From UBA1181 sp045226255 (GTDB lineage Bacteria; Bacteroidota; Bacteroidia; Bacteroidales; Paludibacteraceae): a stretch of DNA of 64,000 nt. The position numbers were made by a program, and so were the translations under genes. The notes below the pieces were generated by a model that searched no databases, was not told the DNA's origin, and saw only the letters and a program-made list of their open reading frames with translations. Positions 42,369-52,400 of this stretch are shown here, piece by piece. Every line of letters starts with the position of its first letter. Position 1 is the stretch's first letter. Location: NCBI GenBank assembly GCA_045226255.1, contig JBGVCG010000014.1, forward strand, positions 62,001 through 126,000, given 5' to 3'.

Positions 42369-43151
42369 ATGATTAGACTGATTGATTACATAGACATCAT
42401 TCTTGTCACCTGCATACTCTACAAAACCTATAAAGTCTTGCGGGGGACAGTGGCCATCCGTGTATTCATCGGCATCCTCTTCTTCGTCGTGGCTTGGCTG
42501 GTCGTGAACTTCCTTTTCCAAATGCAGTTGCTGGGAGGAATCATGAACCAGATCGTCAACGTGGGCGCCATCGCACTCATCGTATTGTTCCAAGACGAGA
42601 TCAGGCAGACGCTCTCCCGAATCGGAACCGGGCATGACAAGGTGTCATCGTTCATCAACAGACTATTCTCCGCCAACCCTTCCCAGCTAGTCGACGCCGA
42701 GGTGATGCAGATCATCATCGCCTGCAAAAACATGGCGAAGAGACGTGTAGGCGCACTCATCGTGTTCGAAAAGACCAAGGACCTCAAGAACATAGAGGTA
42801 ACAGGCGACTTCATCAATGCGGAAATCAACGCCCGGCTCATCGAGAACATCTTCTTCAAGAACTCACCCCTCCACGACGGAGCGATGATCATATCCAAGA
42901 ATAAAATAACAGCGGCGGGCTGCATCTTGCCTGTCTCACATAACTTCGACCTCCCGAAAGAGATCGGTCTGCGCCATAGAGCCGCCGTAGGTCTCTCCGA
43001 GAAGACGGACGCACTGGTCATCATCGTGTCGGAGGAGACGGGTAGAATCTCCTATGCGCAAAACGGGTCGCTCAAGATCAACATCTCACCGGAGGATCTG
43101 GAAGCCATCCTGACGAACAAGTTTGAAGAGGACTATGATAACAGCAAATAA
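42369..43151 (+). CDS. cdaA: Diadenylate cyclase (c-di-AMP synthase), CdaA type
   Basis: A 260-residue membrane-bound enzyme making cyclic di-AMP from two ATP. Three N-terminal helices (about 5-75, for example VFIGILFFVVAWLVVNFLF) precede the DAC domain (about 95-245) with the catalytic HDGAMII motif near 170 and the RHRAAVGLSE motif near 201, both intact. The usual CdaR/YbbR regulator gene of Firmicutes is absent. In other bacteria c-di-AMP controls K+ and wall homeostasis; trkH and murF are in this window, but a link is only inferred. The reading frame overlaps the start of lolD. Confidence 0.95.
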   Translation: MIRLIDYIDIILVTCILYKTYKVLRGTVAIRVFIGILFFVVAWLVVNFLFQMQLLGGIMNQIVNVGAIALIVLFQDEIRQTLSRIGTGHDKVSSFINRLFSANPSQLVDAEVMQIIIACKNMAKRRVGALIVFEKTKDLKNIEVTGDFINAEINARLIENIFFKNSPLHDGAMIISKNKITAAGCILPVSHNFDLPKEIGLRHRAAVGLSEKTDALVIIVSEETGRISYAQNGSLKINISPEDLEAILTNKFEEDYDNSK

Positions 43152-43785
43152 TATCACAAAATCATTCGGGCAATTCACCGCACTGCGCGGCGTGAACCTT
43201 TCCATCGAGAAGGGAGAGTTCGTCTCCATCATCGGTGCGAGCGGCGCAGGCAAGACCACACTGCTACAGATACTGGGCACGTTGGACAAGCCCGACATGG
43301 GCGAGGTGACCATCAACGGAACAAACGTATTCGCCCTATCGGATGACGAGCAAGCGGCTTTCCGCAACAAGCACATCGGCTTCGTCTTCCAATTCCACCA
43401 ACTCCTGCCGGAATTCACCGCCTTGGAGAACATCATGATCCCAGCCCTAATCGCAAAGAGAGAGAAGGCGGAGGCGGAACGGGAGGCGAAGGATCTGCTC
43501 GCCTTCATGAACCTGAGCGAGAGGGCCGACCACAAGCCAAACGAGCTATCGGGAGGCGAGAAACAGAGAGTCGCCGTGGCGCGCGCCCTCATCAACAAAC
43601 CGGACGTACTGCTCGCCGACGAACCGACAGGAAGCCTTGATTCAAAGAACAAACAGGACATCCATCGATTGTTCTGCCAACTGCAGCAGGAGATGGGGCA
43701 AACGCTCGTCGTGGTCACGCATGACATGGAGATGGCCTCCGGTTCGGGAAGGATCATCAACATGCAGGACGGGAAAATCGTATAA
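43135..43785 (+). CDS. lolD: LolD-type ABC transporter ATPase
   Basis: A 216-residue ATPase of the LolD/MacB group: Walker A GASGAGKTTLL near 36, Q-loop FVFQFHQLLPEFTALEN, signature LSGGEKQRVAVARAL, Walker B VLLADEPTGSLD and switch VVVTHDMEMA. It should power lipoprotein release from the inner membrane with LolC/LolE permeases; one such permease is encoded at 28642. The ATG at 43135 is chosen; a TTG at 43123 is possible. Either start overlaps the end of cdaA, indicating translational coupling. Confidence 0.87.
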   Translation: MITANNITKSFGQFTALRGVNLSIEKGEFVSIIGASGAGKTTLLQILGTLDKPDMGEVTINGTNVFALSDDEQAAFRNKHIGFVFQFHQLLPEFTALENIMIPALIAKREKAEAEREAKDLLAFMNLSERADHKPNELSGGEKQRVAVARALINKPDVLLADEPTGSLDSKNKQDIHRLFCQLQQEMGQTLVVVTHDMEMASGSGRIINMQDGKIV

Positions 43786-43861
43786 AGTTAAGAATTAAGA
43801 GTTATTCCTTGGAATGAGGGCAGGCCATCCCGGATCAAAAAAACACGAAAGATGGATTTGG

Positions 43862-43893
43862 TTTGACAGACTCAACAAAAAATAATACCTTCG
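43862..43893 (+). promoter_or_regulatory. yebC promoter
   Basis: TTTG at 43862-43865, a 20-base spacer and TACCTTCG at 43886-43893 (one mismatch to the -7 consensus). The start near 43899 gives a leader of about 55 nt. Confidence 0.6.
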
Positions 43894-43953
43894 CGCAACA
43901 TTTAGTCACGAAAGACGGGAATATAAAAACATACAATAATAAATAATAATAAA

Positions 43954-44685
43954 ATGGGAAGAGCTTTTGAATACCGTAAAGCAAGAATTTTTGCGAGGAA
44001 CGCTCGATTATCCAAGACGTTCACCCGCATCTCTAAGGAAATAACCATTAGTGTCAAGGCAAGCGGTGCGGATCCATCCTCCAACTCACGTCTCCGCATG
44101 CTCCTGCAAAAAGCGAAAGCGGAGTGTATGCCAAAAGACAGCGTAGACCGCGCCATCAAGAAGGCCACCGATAAGGATGCCGCTGACTTCAAGGAGATCA
44201 TCTACGAGGGATATGGTCCTGGCGGAGTAGCAGTCTTGGCAGTAGCCGCGACAGATAACAATACCCGCACCGTCTCCAACGTGCGCTCCTACTTCAACAA
44301 ACACGGAGGTAGCCTCGGCACATCCGGTAGCCTCGCATTCCTCTTCGAGCACAAATGCGTGTTCAAGGTGGCGGAGAAAGAAGGAGCAGACCTCGAAGAG
44401 CTGGAGTTGGAGTTGATCGACTTCGGTGTGGAAGAGGTATTCAAGGATGACGAGACTGGCGAGATCATCATCGAAGGCGCATTCGAGAATAACTCCAAGA
44501 TCCAATCCTACTTGGAGGACAACGGATACGAGATTAAAGACGTGGAGTTCATCTACGCCCCTAACGACACGAAGGAGATCACTGCTGAACAGCGTGAGAC
44601 CCTCAACAAACTCCTCGACAAGTTGGACGAGGACGACGATATCTCCATCGTGTTCACTAACGTGAAAGAAGAGGACGAGGAATAA
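43954..44685 (+). CDS. yebC: YebC/PmpR-family protein
   Basis: A 243-residue protein of the usual family length. It begins with the Bacteroidota form of the YebC start (MGRAFEYRKARIFARNARLS), then FTRISKEITISVKASGADP, the helix LQKAKAECMPKDSVDRAI, and YEGYGPGGVAVLAVAATDN. YebC proteins were long seen as transcription regulators; some act on ribosomes stalled at polyproline. Single gene with promoter and strong terminator. The C-terminus is acidic (KLDEDDDISIVF, EEDEE). Confidence 0.95.
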   Translation: MGRAFEYRKARIFARNARLSKTFTRISKEITISVKASGADPSSNSRLRMLLQKAKAECMPKDSVDRAIKKATDKDAADFKEIIYEGYGPGGVAVLAVAATDNNTRTVSNVRSYFNKHGGSLGTSGSLAFLFEHKCVFKVAEKEGADLEELELELIDFGVEEVFKDDETGEIIIEGAFENNSKIQSYLEDNGYEIKDVEFIYAPNDTKEITAEQRETLNKLLDKLDEDDDISIVFTNVKEEDEE

Positions 44686-44715
44686 TTCCGAGCCTTCATA
44701 CAATAAAGACTATGC

Positions 44716-44752
44716 CAGCGGCGGAACTTTTCGGTTCCGCCGCTGTTCTTTT
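44716..44752 (+). terminator. yebC terminator
   Basis: A perfect 12-bp GC-rich stem (44716-44727 with 44734-44745), six-base loop, then TTCTTTT. Confidence 0.88.
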
Positions 44753-44946
44753 CTGGGGATCCGACACATTCAGCACCTACGCACCAAAGGGAAAGCGAAC
44801 CCACATCACCCAACAACCTGGGTAAAAAAGAAATAATCAGCAAGGAAAAACAACACCCAAAGGAGTATAACAATCTATTTTCACAAAAAATATAAATGAA
44901 TCTAAAAAAAATAGAAGAGAAAAAAATTGCAATTCCAATTTTTTGT
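44753..44946 (+). other. AT-rich intergenic region upstream of the acidic lipoprotein
   Basis: Part of a 347-base gap without a gene. Past the yebC terminator the sequence becomes A-rich towards the lipoprotein promoter (a possible UP-like element); no coding or RNA signal was recognised. Confidence 0.4.
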
Positions 44947-44954
44947 TATATTTG
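44947..44954 (+). promoter_or_regulatory. -7 promoter box of the acidic lipoprotein gene
   Basis: TATATTTG, exact to TAnnTTTG, in an A/T-rich context. The start is expected near 44960, three bases before an 8-bp hairpin (44963-44970 with 44975-44982) that would cap the mRNA. Confidence 0.75.
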
Positions 44955-45032
44955 CATTGTCAAAACCTGCAAAGGCGGGTTTCGTGTTATATGATCGAAT
45001 TCTATTGTTTAACTTTTTAATTTATTTACAAA

Positions 45033-45536
45033 ATGAAAAAGATTTTTAATTTGGCAGTGATTTTCGCAGCATTGACTGCAGCTTTCACTTTCGCTTCTTG
45101 TGACGACGATGAAGATGACGTAATCAATGATTTCGAGGACGGATCTGCAAACGCAGTTGCTGAACTTCAAGTTGTAGCAGGCACAAAATACCAAGCATAC
45201 CAAGCTGGTACAGCTGCTTTCACATTCAAAGTTACATCTACAACTGGACACTATGCTGACAAATCTCAGGTAGTTATCTTCGAGATCGAGAACGCAGACG
45301 GAAAGAAGGATCTTGAGTTCACTCTTTCAGATCAAGGCGATTCTTACTTGATGAGAAATGCAGACGGTTCTTACGAGACTGTAGGCAAGACAGTTGCTGA
45401 TCAAAACGCTGACAAGGTCGTTATGGTTTTGGCTTGCGCTAACTCAAAAGCTGATTACACTATCACTTCTGGTACCATCAACGATTCTTTGAAGAAGGCA
45501 GGTGCTAAGGAGACTAAGTTCGCTGTTAAGAAATAA
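45033..45536 (+). CDS. Small acidic lipoprotein, probably abundant
   Basis: A 167-residue lipoprotein: signal MKKIFNLAVIFAALTAAFTFASC (Cys23), then directly DDDEDDVINDFED. Acidic residues right after the lipidated Cys are the kind of sequence that directs lipoproteins to the cell surface in Bacteroidota, so surface display is plausible. The remainder is a strand-rich domain (AAFTFKVTSTTGHYADKSQ, KKDLEFTLSDQGDSYL) of no family I recognise. Codons are strongly biased to GCT, TCT and GAC, unlike the neighbours, and promoter, 5' hairpin and terminator are all strong, which together suggest high expression. Confidence 0.8.
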   Translation: MKKIFNLAVIFAALTAAFTFASCDDDEDDVINDFEDGSANAVAELQVVAGTKYQAYQAGTAAFTFKVTSTTGHYADKSQVVIFEIENADGKKDLEFTLSDQGDSYLMRNADGSYETVGKTVADQNADKVVMVLACANSKADYTITSGTINDSLKKAGAKETKFAVKK

Positions 45537-45558
45537 TCACAGCTGAATTAAGCAAATC

Positions 45559-45588
45559 AAAAAGCGGGCTTCGGTCCGCTTTTTTTTT
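45559..45588 (+). terminator. Terminator of the acidic lipoprotein gene
   Basis: An 11-bp stem (45559-45569 with 45574-45584, one G-U pair) capped by a TTCG tetraloop and followed by a run of T: a classical intrinsic terminator. Confidence 0.93.
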
Positions 45589-45630
45589 GTGCCTTATATG
45601 ACCGAAAGTCTATCTGAGCCGTTCGTCCGT

Positions 45631-45725
45631 AGACGATGTGCCGAGACGATGTGCACATCGTCTCATACCCTATCCCCCCCCGAACTTATAATTCTCAACT
45701 CTTAACTCTTAATTCTTAATTCAAA
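45631..45725. repeat. Intergenic palindrome and repeat block
   Basis: Part of a 301-base gap. At 45643-45664 lies a perfect 22-bp palindrome with half GAGACGATGTG, preceded by a direct copy of ten of these bases (45631-45640). Next come TACCCTATCCCCCC (45666-45679), repeated exactly at 55336-55349, and the run of AACTCTTAA/TTCTTAATTC units (45690-45725), repeated near 43785 and 55975. The function is unknown. Confidence 0.6.
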
Positions 45726-45802
45726 ATTTCCCACTTCCCCTCCATTAACCTGTCAAATAAAACTTCCACACACTCAAATTGCTTTTTTTAGAATTATTTC
45801 AT

Positions 45803-45810
45803 TAATTTTG
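45803..45810 (+). promoter_or_regulatory. -7 promoter box of ruvA-sprA
   Basis: TAATTTTG, exact to TAnnTTTG, with a TTG at 45779-45781 at suitable distance. The leader before ruvA would be about 22 nt. Confidence 0.65.
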
Positions 45811-45837
45811 CAAACTAAAATATAACTTAGAGATAGA

Positions 45838-46416
45838 ATGTACGAATATATCAAAGGCAGAGTTGAGGAACTGAGTCCCGCCATGGCCATCATAGAGGCC
45901 AACCAGGTCGGGTACGCAGTGAACATCTCGCTGAACACCTATGCGGCATTGGAAGGCAAGGCGGAGGCCAAGCTCTACATCCACGAGGCCATACGCGAGG
46001 ACGCCTTCACGCTCTACGGTTTCGCCGAAAAGGCGGAGCGTGACCTCTTCCTTCTGCTCATATCCGTATCAGGCGTTGGCGCCAACACCGCCAGGATGAT
46101 CCTATCCTCCTTCTCGGTACCCGAATTGGAGGCCATCATCAGCGGAGAGAACGTCAGCCAACTCAAGGCGGTGAAAGGCATCGGGCTGAAAACCGCCCAG
46201 AGAATCATCGTTGACCTGAAAGACAAAGTGGGGAAAGAGACATCTCCGTTGGGAGCACAGATACAAACGAACAACAACAGAGAAGAGGCGCTCACCGCTT
46301 TGGTCTTGCTGGGATTCAACAGAAGTGCGTCCGCGAAGGTAGTCGACAAAATCATTGCTGGCGACCCGACCATTTCACTAGAAAAAATCATCAAGGACGC
46401 ACTAAAACAGCTTTGA
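45838..46416 (+). CDS. ruvA: Holliday junction branch migration protein RuvA
   Basis: A 192-residue RuvA: N-terminal OB-fold (MYEYIKGRVEELSPAMAII), two helix-hairpin-helix motifs (LISVSGVGANTARMILSSF and LKAVKGIGLKTAQRIIVDL) and the C-terminal helical domain (EEALTALVLLGFNRSASAKV) that contacts RuvB. It binds four-way DNA junctions as a tetramer. sprA starts 29 bases after its stop, an arrangement known from other Bacteroidota, so it probably shares the sprA transcript. Confidence 0.97.
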   Translation: MYEYIKGRVEELSPAMAIIEANQVGYAVNISLNTYAALEGKAEAKLYIHEAIREDAFTLYGFAEKAERDLFLLLISVSGVGANTARMILSSFSVPELEAIISGENVSQLKAVKGIGLKTAQRIIVDLKDKVGKETSPLGAQIQTNNNREEALTALVLLGFNRSASAKVVDKIIAGDPTISLEKIIKDALKQL

Positions 46417-46445
46417 TTTCGTTTCCATAACAGAAAGAAAGAAAA

Positions 46446-49400
46446 TTGAAGAAACTTAATAGACATAATATATTCATCGCTGCGTCGCTTTGCGGAATCC
46501 TTGCCCTTTCGGCATTCGCACAAGGGGACGGGAATTTGTCCCTCCCGAGACCATCCGACAGAAAGCCAACCCTTGCCGACCCGCAAGGGGACACAGCCAG
46601 TCTGCGTTATCCTCTCAAAAAACAAGAGATAGTGACCTATGATGACCTCAACCAGAAGTCATCCATGGATCTTGTCACCCCAAGCAACATCAATACAGAT
46701 GTAGAATACGATCCGGGAAGCGGGCTCTACATCTACCGCACCAAAGTAGGTGAAATGGAGATCACTACCCCATTCGTCCTCAGCGAAGACGAGTACAGGG
46801 AGCAGGCATTGAAGGAGTCCATGAACAAATATTGGGCGGAGAAAGCCAAAACCAACACGGAGGGGGGCAATAAAATCACGCCAAGCGAGATTCAGATCGG
46901 TTTAGGAAAGCAAGGAGAGAAAATATTCGGCCCAGGCGGTGTGCAACTCAAGACACAAGGCTCCGTCGAGTTACCATTCGGCGTCTCCATCACGAAGAGA
47001 AAGAACCCAGCCATCTCCGAACGGAACAGAAGGAACGGAACATTCGACTTCGACTGTAAAATACAGCTGTCGGCCACTGGAAATGTGGGAGATAAAATCA
47101 ATTTCAACATCAACTACAACACCGAGGCGACTTTCAACGCAGACCAACGACTCATCAACTTGGGCTATAAGGGAGAAGAGGACGACATACTCCAATTGGT
47201 CGAGGCAGGAAATGTGAAATTACCACTATCCTCATCGCTCATAACGGGAAGCACAGACTTGTTCGGATTCCGCACAGACCTGCAATTCGGCAAACTGAAA
47301 GTCTCCGCCATCTTCTCTCAGCAAGAATCTGACAGGAAGAGCATATCCACCCAAGGTGCACAAACCACCGATTTCGAGATAAAAGCATCACAATACGAGG
47401 AAAACAGGCACTTCTTCCTCTCCACCTACTTCTACGACCATTATGATGAATGGGCGAAAAACGCACCAAATCCACAATCTGGAATCGTCATCAACAAGGT
47501 AGAGGTCTGGACAACGAACTCCACCAACTCCTCGTCCAACAACACGACGATGCGCAACATCATCGCCATACGAGATTTGGCGGAGACCTACGACAGCGAG
47601 GGGGTTTCGGAAGCTTGGCCAAACAACACAAACGGAACTGTCTATAACACCATCAATGCCAACAAGGCGTTGCGCGACATACAGACAGCCTCCAACGAGA
47701 TGTCTAACCTCGTCATCGACGGACAAGATTACACCTCCGCAAAAGAATACGAAATACTCAACAACGCAAAACTACTGCGTGAGTCGGAATATACCCTCAA
47801 CTCGGAGTTGGGATACATATCATTGAAGAGCAGCGTATCGTCCGACAACATCGTCGCCGTAGCCTACGAGTACACGCAAGGTGGCAAGACATACAAGGTC
47901 GGAGAGTTGACCACCAGCACAACCGACACGGCAAGCACATCAACGAAGAATCTCTTCGTGAAGTTGATAAAAGGCTCCACGCCTGCTCCACATAACAAAA
48001 GGCTATGGAACTTAGCCATGAAGAACATCTATTCGCTTGGTGCATACAACATACAAGAAGAGAACTTCAAGGTTGAGGTCAAATACTACTACCAGAGCGA
48101 TTCAACCACACAATACCTAACCTACATACCAGCCCTCAGCAACAAGAACCTGCTGAGAGTCCTGAATATGGACCGTCTCAACAAACGGTTGAACGCAATG
48201 CCGGACGGCTATTTCGACTTCATCAAAGGATATACAGTCGACCCAACGACAGGAAGAATCATATTCCTCTCCACCCGCCCGTTCGATACCGGCATCAAAA
48301 ACGGATACAACAACATGGCGGGCGTAGAGAAGTTCACCTATCCTGAGCTGTACGACTCCACCCTCACCGTGGCGAAAGAATACACAGAGAAGAACAAATA
48401 CCTCATTACAGGAAAATATAGTTCTTCCTCCGGTTCTGAAATCAGACTTGGCGCCACCAATGTGGCAAGAGGATCTGTCAGAGTCACCGCCGGCGGACGA
48501 ACGCTGGTGGAGGGAACAGGTTACACGGTGGACTACAATCTGGGTATCGTGAAGATCTTGGACGAAATAGCCCTTTCTTCCAACTCTCCGATCAATGTAT
48601 CCCTAGAGAGCGAATCGTTCTTCAATACGCAACGGAAGTCGCTCATGGGAACCAACATGGAGTACGAATTCTCCGACAAATTCACATTAGGAGGAACTAT
48701 ACTCCACATGTCGGAGAAACCACTCACGCAGAAAGTCAGCATGGGTAACGAACCTATCTCCAACACGATATGGGGAATGAACGGAACCTTCAAGTCCGAC
48801 TGGCAATGGCTGACGTCCGTCATAGATAGGATACCTTTAATAGATGCGAAGGCACCTTCTTCGATAGCCCTGTCAGGGGAATTCGCACAATTGATCCCAG
48901 GACACAGCAAGGCTGTAAATCAGGAAGATGCGGGAACATCCTACATAGATGACTTCGAAGGAACAGAGTCATCCATCAACATCAAGAATCCAACATCATG
49001 GGTTTTAGCCAGCACACCGAAAGTGACAAGCGGTCCGCTCATGAACAAACACTTCATCCGAGACAACGATACCTACTGGAGTCAACAATTAAGCACAACG
49101 GACCTTATCAACATCGGTTACGGTTTGAACAGGGCCCACTTGGCTTGGTATTACATCGATCAGATATTCACAAGCACAAGTTCCAGCACACCAGACCACA
49201 TCAAAAAGGATAAGAACCAATTGTCCAACCACTACGTCCGTCAGGTGGACGAAAGGGAAATATACCAAGACAAAGACCCGATCAGCGGAGAGTCAACCAC
49301 TATGCAGACCCTCCACCTACACTATTATCCGAAGGAGAGAGGTCAATACAACTTGGATGTGACAGGAATGGGTGCGGACGGATACCTGACGAACCCAGAG

Positions 49401-52400
49401 GATCGATGGGCTGGTATCATGCGCAAGCTAGACAACACCAACTTTGAGACCTCGAATGTGGAGTACCTCGAATTCTGGATGATGGATCCATTCGTATATC
49501 CTGACATGAACACCACATCGGGACAGTTGGTCATCAACTTAGGAAACATGTCCGAAGACATCTTGAAAGACGGAAGGAAGGCGTTCGAGAACGGATTACC
49601 GACCTCCAACAACAATGCGGCCATCGACACAACCATCTGGGGTGTTGTTCCTAGATTAACCGCATTGACAAGTTCCTTCGACAATGCGAACCTCAACCAA
49701 CAAGACTTAGGTCTCGACGGATTATCCAATAGCGAAGAATCCCGCTTCGCTCCTTCCTACGCCAAATATCAACGGGAAGTGAGCTCGAAGGTGAGCGCCG
49801 CAACCAAACAAAGGTGGGATGCCGCACCATTCTCTCCGCTCAATGACCCTGCAGGAGATAACTACCACTACTATAGGGGATCCGACTACGATGACGCAGA
49901 GTCCAACATCTTCGACCGATACAAGTATTACAACGGAACGGATGGAAACTCAACCGCAACCAACGACAGGTACACCTCATCCGCCACCACATCGCCAGAT
50001 ACGGAAGACTTGAATGGAGATAACACATTGAACGAGTCGGAGCAATACTACGAGTACATTGTGAACATCGACAAATCAGCATTCCAGAACGAGGCAGAAT
50101 GGGAAGACAACTACATCACCAACATGGTGGAGTCATCCGTTGAGCTGAAGAACGGAGAACGCGAGAATATCAGATGGTACCAATTCAGGATACCTGTCAA
50201 GACAACCAAAAAGCGTGCAGAAGGCGGCATATCCGACTTCCGATCCATCCGATACATCCGTATGTACATGACAGGATTCCAAGAAGAGGAGCACCTCCGC
50301 TTTGGTGAATTCCAGCTTGTACGTACCGACTGGCGTATCTATGAGAAGAACGACCGATTGGTGGACAACAGCATATACGCGAAACTGCGTGGAACCGGAA
50401 AGATAGACATCTCCTCCGTCTGCTACGAGAAGGACCAAAGGAAGAAACCTGTGGGATACAAGTTACCTCCAGGCATCAAGCAGACCATCGACCCAAGTCA
50501 AAGCCAAATCAGGGAAGAAAACGAGCAGTCTATGGTACTCCGTATAGACAGTTTGGAACCGAACGATGTGCGCGCAGTATACAAGACCGCCACCCTCGAC
50601 ACACGTCAGTACAAGCGTTTCAAGATGTTTGTGCACGCAGAGGAGTACATCGACGGAGAAGAGATTCCAGACAACAGAATTTATGCGTTCGTACGCTTCG
50701 GATCAGACTTCACGGAGAACTACTACGAATACAAGATTCCGTTGAAAATGACCCAAGCAGGTGCCATCGATGCGAACCAGATATGGCCGAAGGAAAACAA
50801 CTTCGATTTCGCATTTGAGCAATTGACGAACCTGAAGTTGGAAAGAGACAAAAAGAAGGTTTCCGGACAGGCCAAGTACAATGAAGTGTACACCAAGATG
50901 GACGGTCATAACACCATGTCAGTAATCGGTTCGCCATCCTTCGGAGACATCACCTCCATGATGATCGGTATCATCAACGAGGACAATATATCCCACAATG
51001 CGGAGATCTGGGTCAACGAGATGCGTATGTCCGGCTATGACGAAGAGGGAGGTTGGGCAGCAGTAGCCAACTTAGGCATTGTATTCTCCGACTTGGGATC
51101 ATTCTCCTTGGGCGGACAAATCGAGACAGTAGGATTCGGTAACATCGAAGACAACGTGATGGAGAGGAACCAAGACGACTTCTACGAGTACAATCTTGCG
51201 GCAGCCATCCAATTGGGTAAGTTCTTCCCTGAAAAGGCGAAAGTCAACATGCCATTCTCCTACACACGTACCCACCAACGCACCTCACCGAAGTATGATC
51301 CGATGAACACGGACATCGAGTTGAAGAAGACGTTGGACAACTACGACTCGGATGCGATAAGGGACTCCATCAAGGAGATGTCCCAAACCAACAAAATATA
51401 CAAGAGCTATGCGCTCAACAACGTACGTGTGGGTATAACAAGCAAGAAACCGATGCCATATGACCCAGCTAACTTCTCCTTCAGCTTGGGATATAACAAA
51501 TCGGAGGAAGTGAACCCAGAGACAGAGTACGAGAACATACAGAACTACAAAGGTGTGTTCAACTATGTCTATTCGATCAACCCTAAGCCAGTGGAACCAT
51601 TCAAAAAGGCTAAGGCGTTCAAATCGCAGTATCTGAAACTCATCAGGGACTTCAACTTCTACTACGTTCCGAAAAACATCGCCTTCGGTACATCCATGAC
51701 TCGTTACTACGAGGAGGCACAGATGAGGAACTACATGCAACCAATTGTCAAGGACACGACATTCCAATACATGTCATTCGACAAAAACTGGCAGTGGGAT
51801 AGAACGTCCGATATCAAATGGGACTTGACAAGGAACCTAAAACTGAGTTTCTCCACCGCCACGAACTCTGAAATCACGGAGATAATCAGATCCGACGAAG
51901 AGGATGGAGACCGACTCGTCAATATGCCTATCAACAAGCAGTATCTAGAAGATATCGGCTACTACGATTGGTACGACAAATGGAAAGATACCGTATGGAA
52001 TAGCATCAAACATTTCGGAGAGCCAGTCTCCTACGAGCAGAAATTCAACATCTCGTACAACATACCGATCAACAAGCTTCCGCACTTGGATTGGATCACC
52101 TCCAATGCTTCATACACCGCCTTCTATCAATGGGACAAAGGTACGGTATTGGTGTTGGGAGAAGCCCCTGTGACGGGTAACATCATCGAGAACCAAAGGA
52201 ACTGGAGTGGAGACGTGAGGTTCAATTTCGAGACGCTCTACAACAAATTCCCTCATCTGAAGGAAATCAACAAGAAATTAAGCAAGAACACAAGTTCAAC
52301 CACGAAGAAGAAGGATTCGAAAGACGAGAAGAAAGAGGAGAAGCCTAAGACCTACGAGCGCAAGAACATGCGCATAAAGGCAAACAGCAAGACTCGAATC

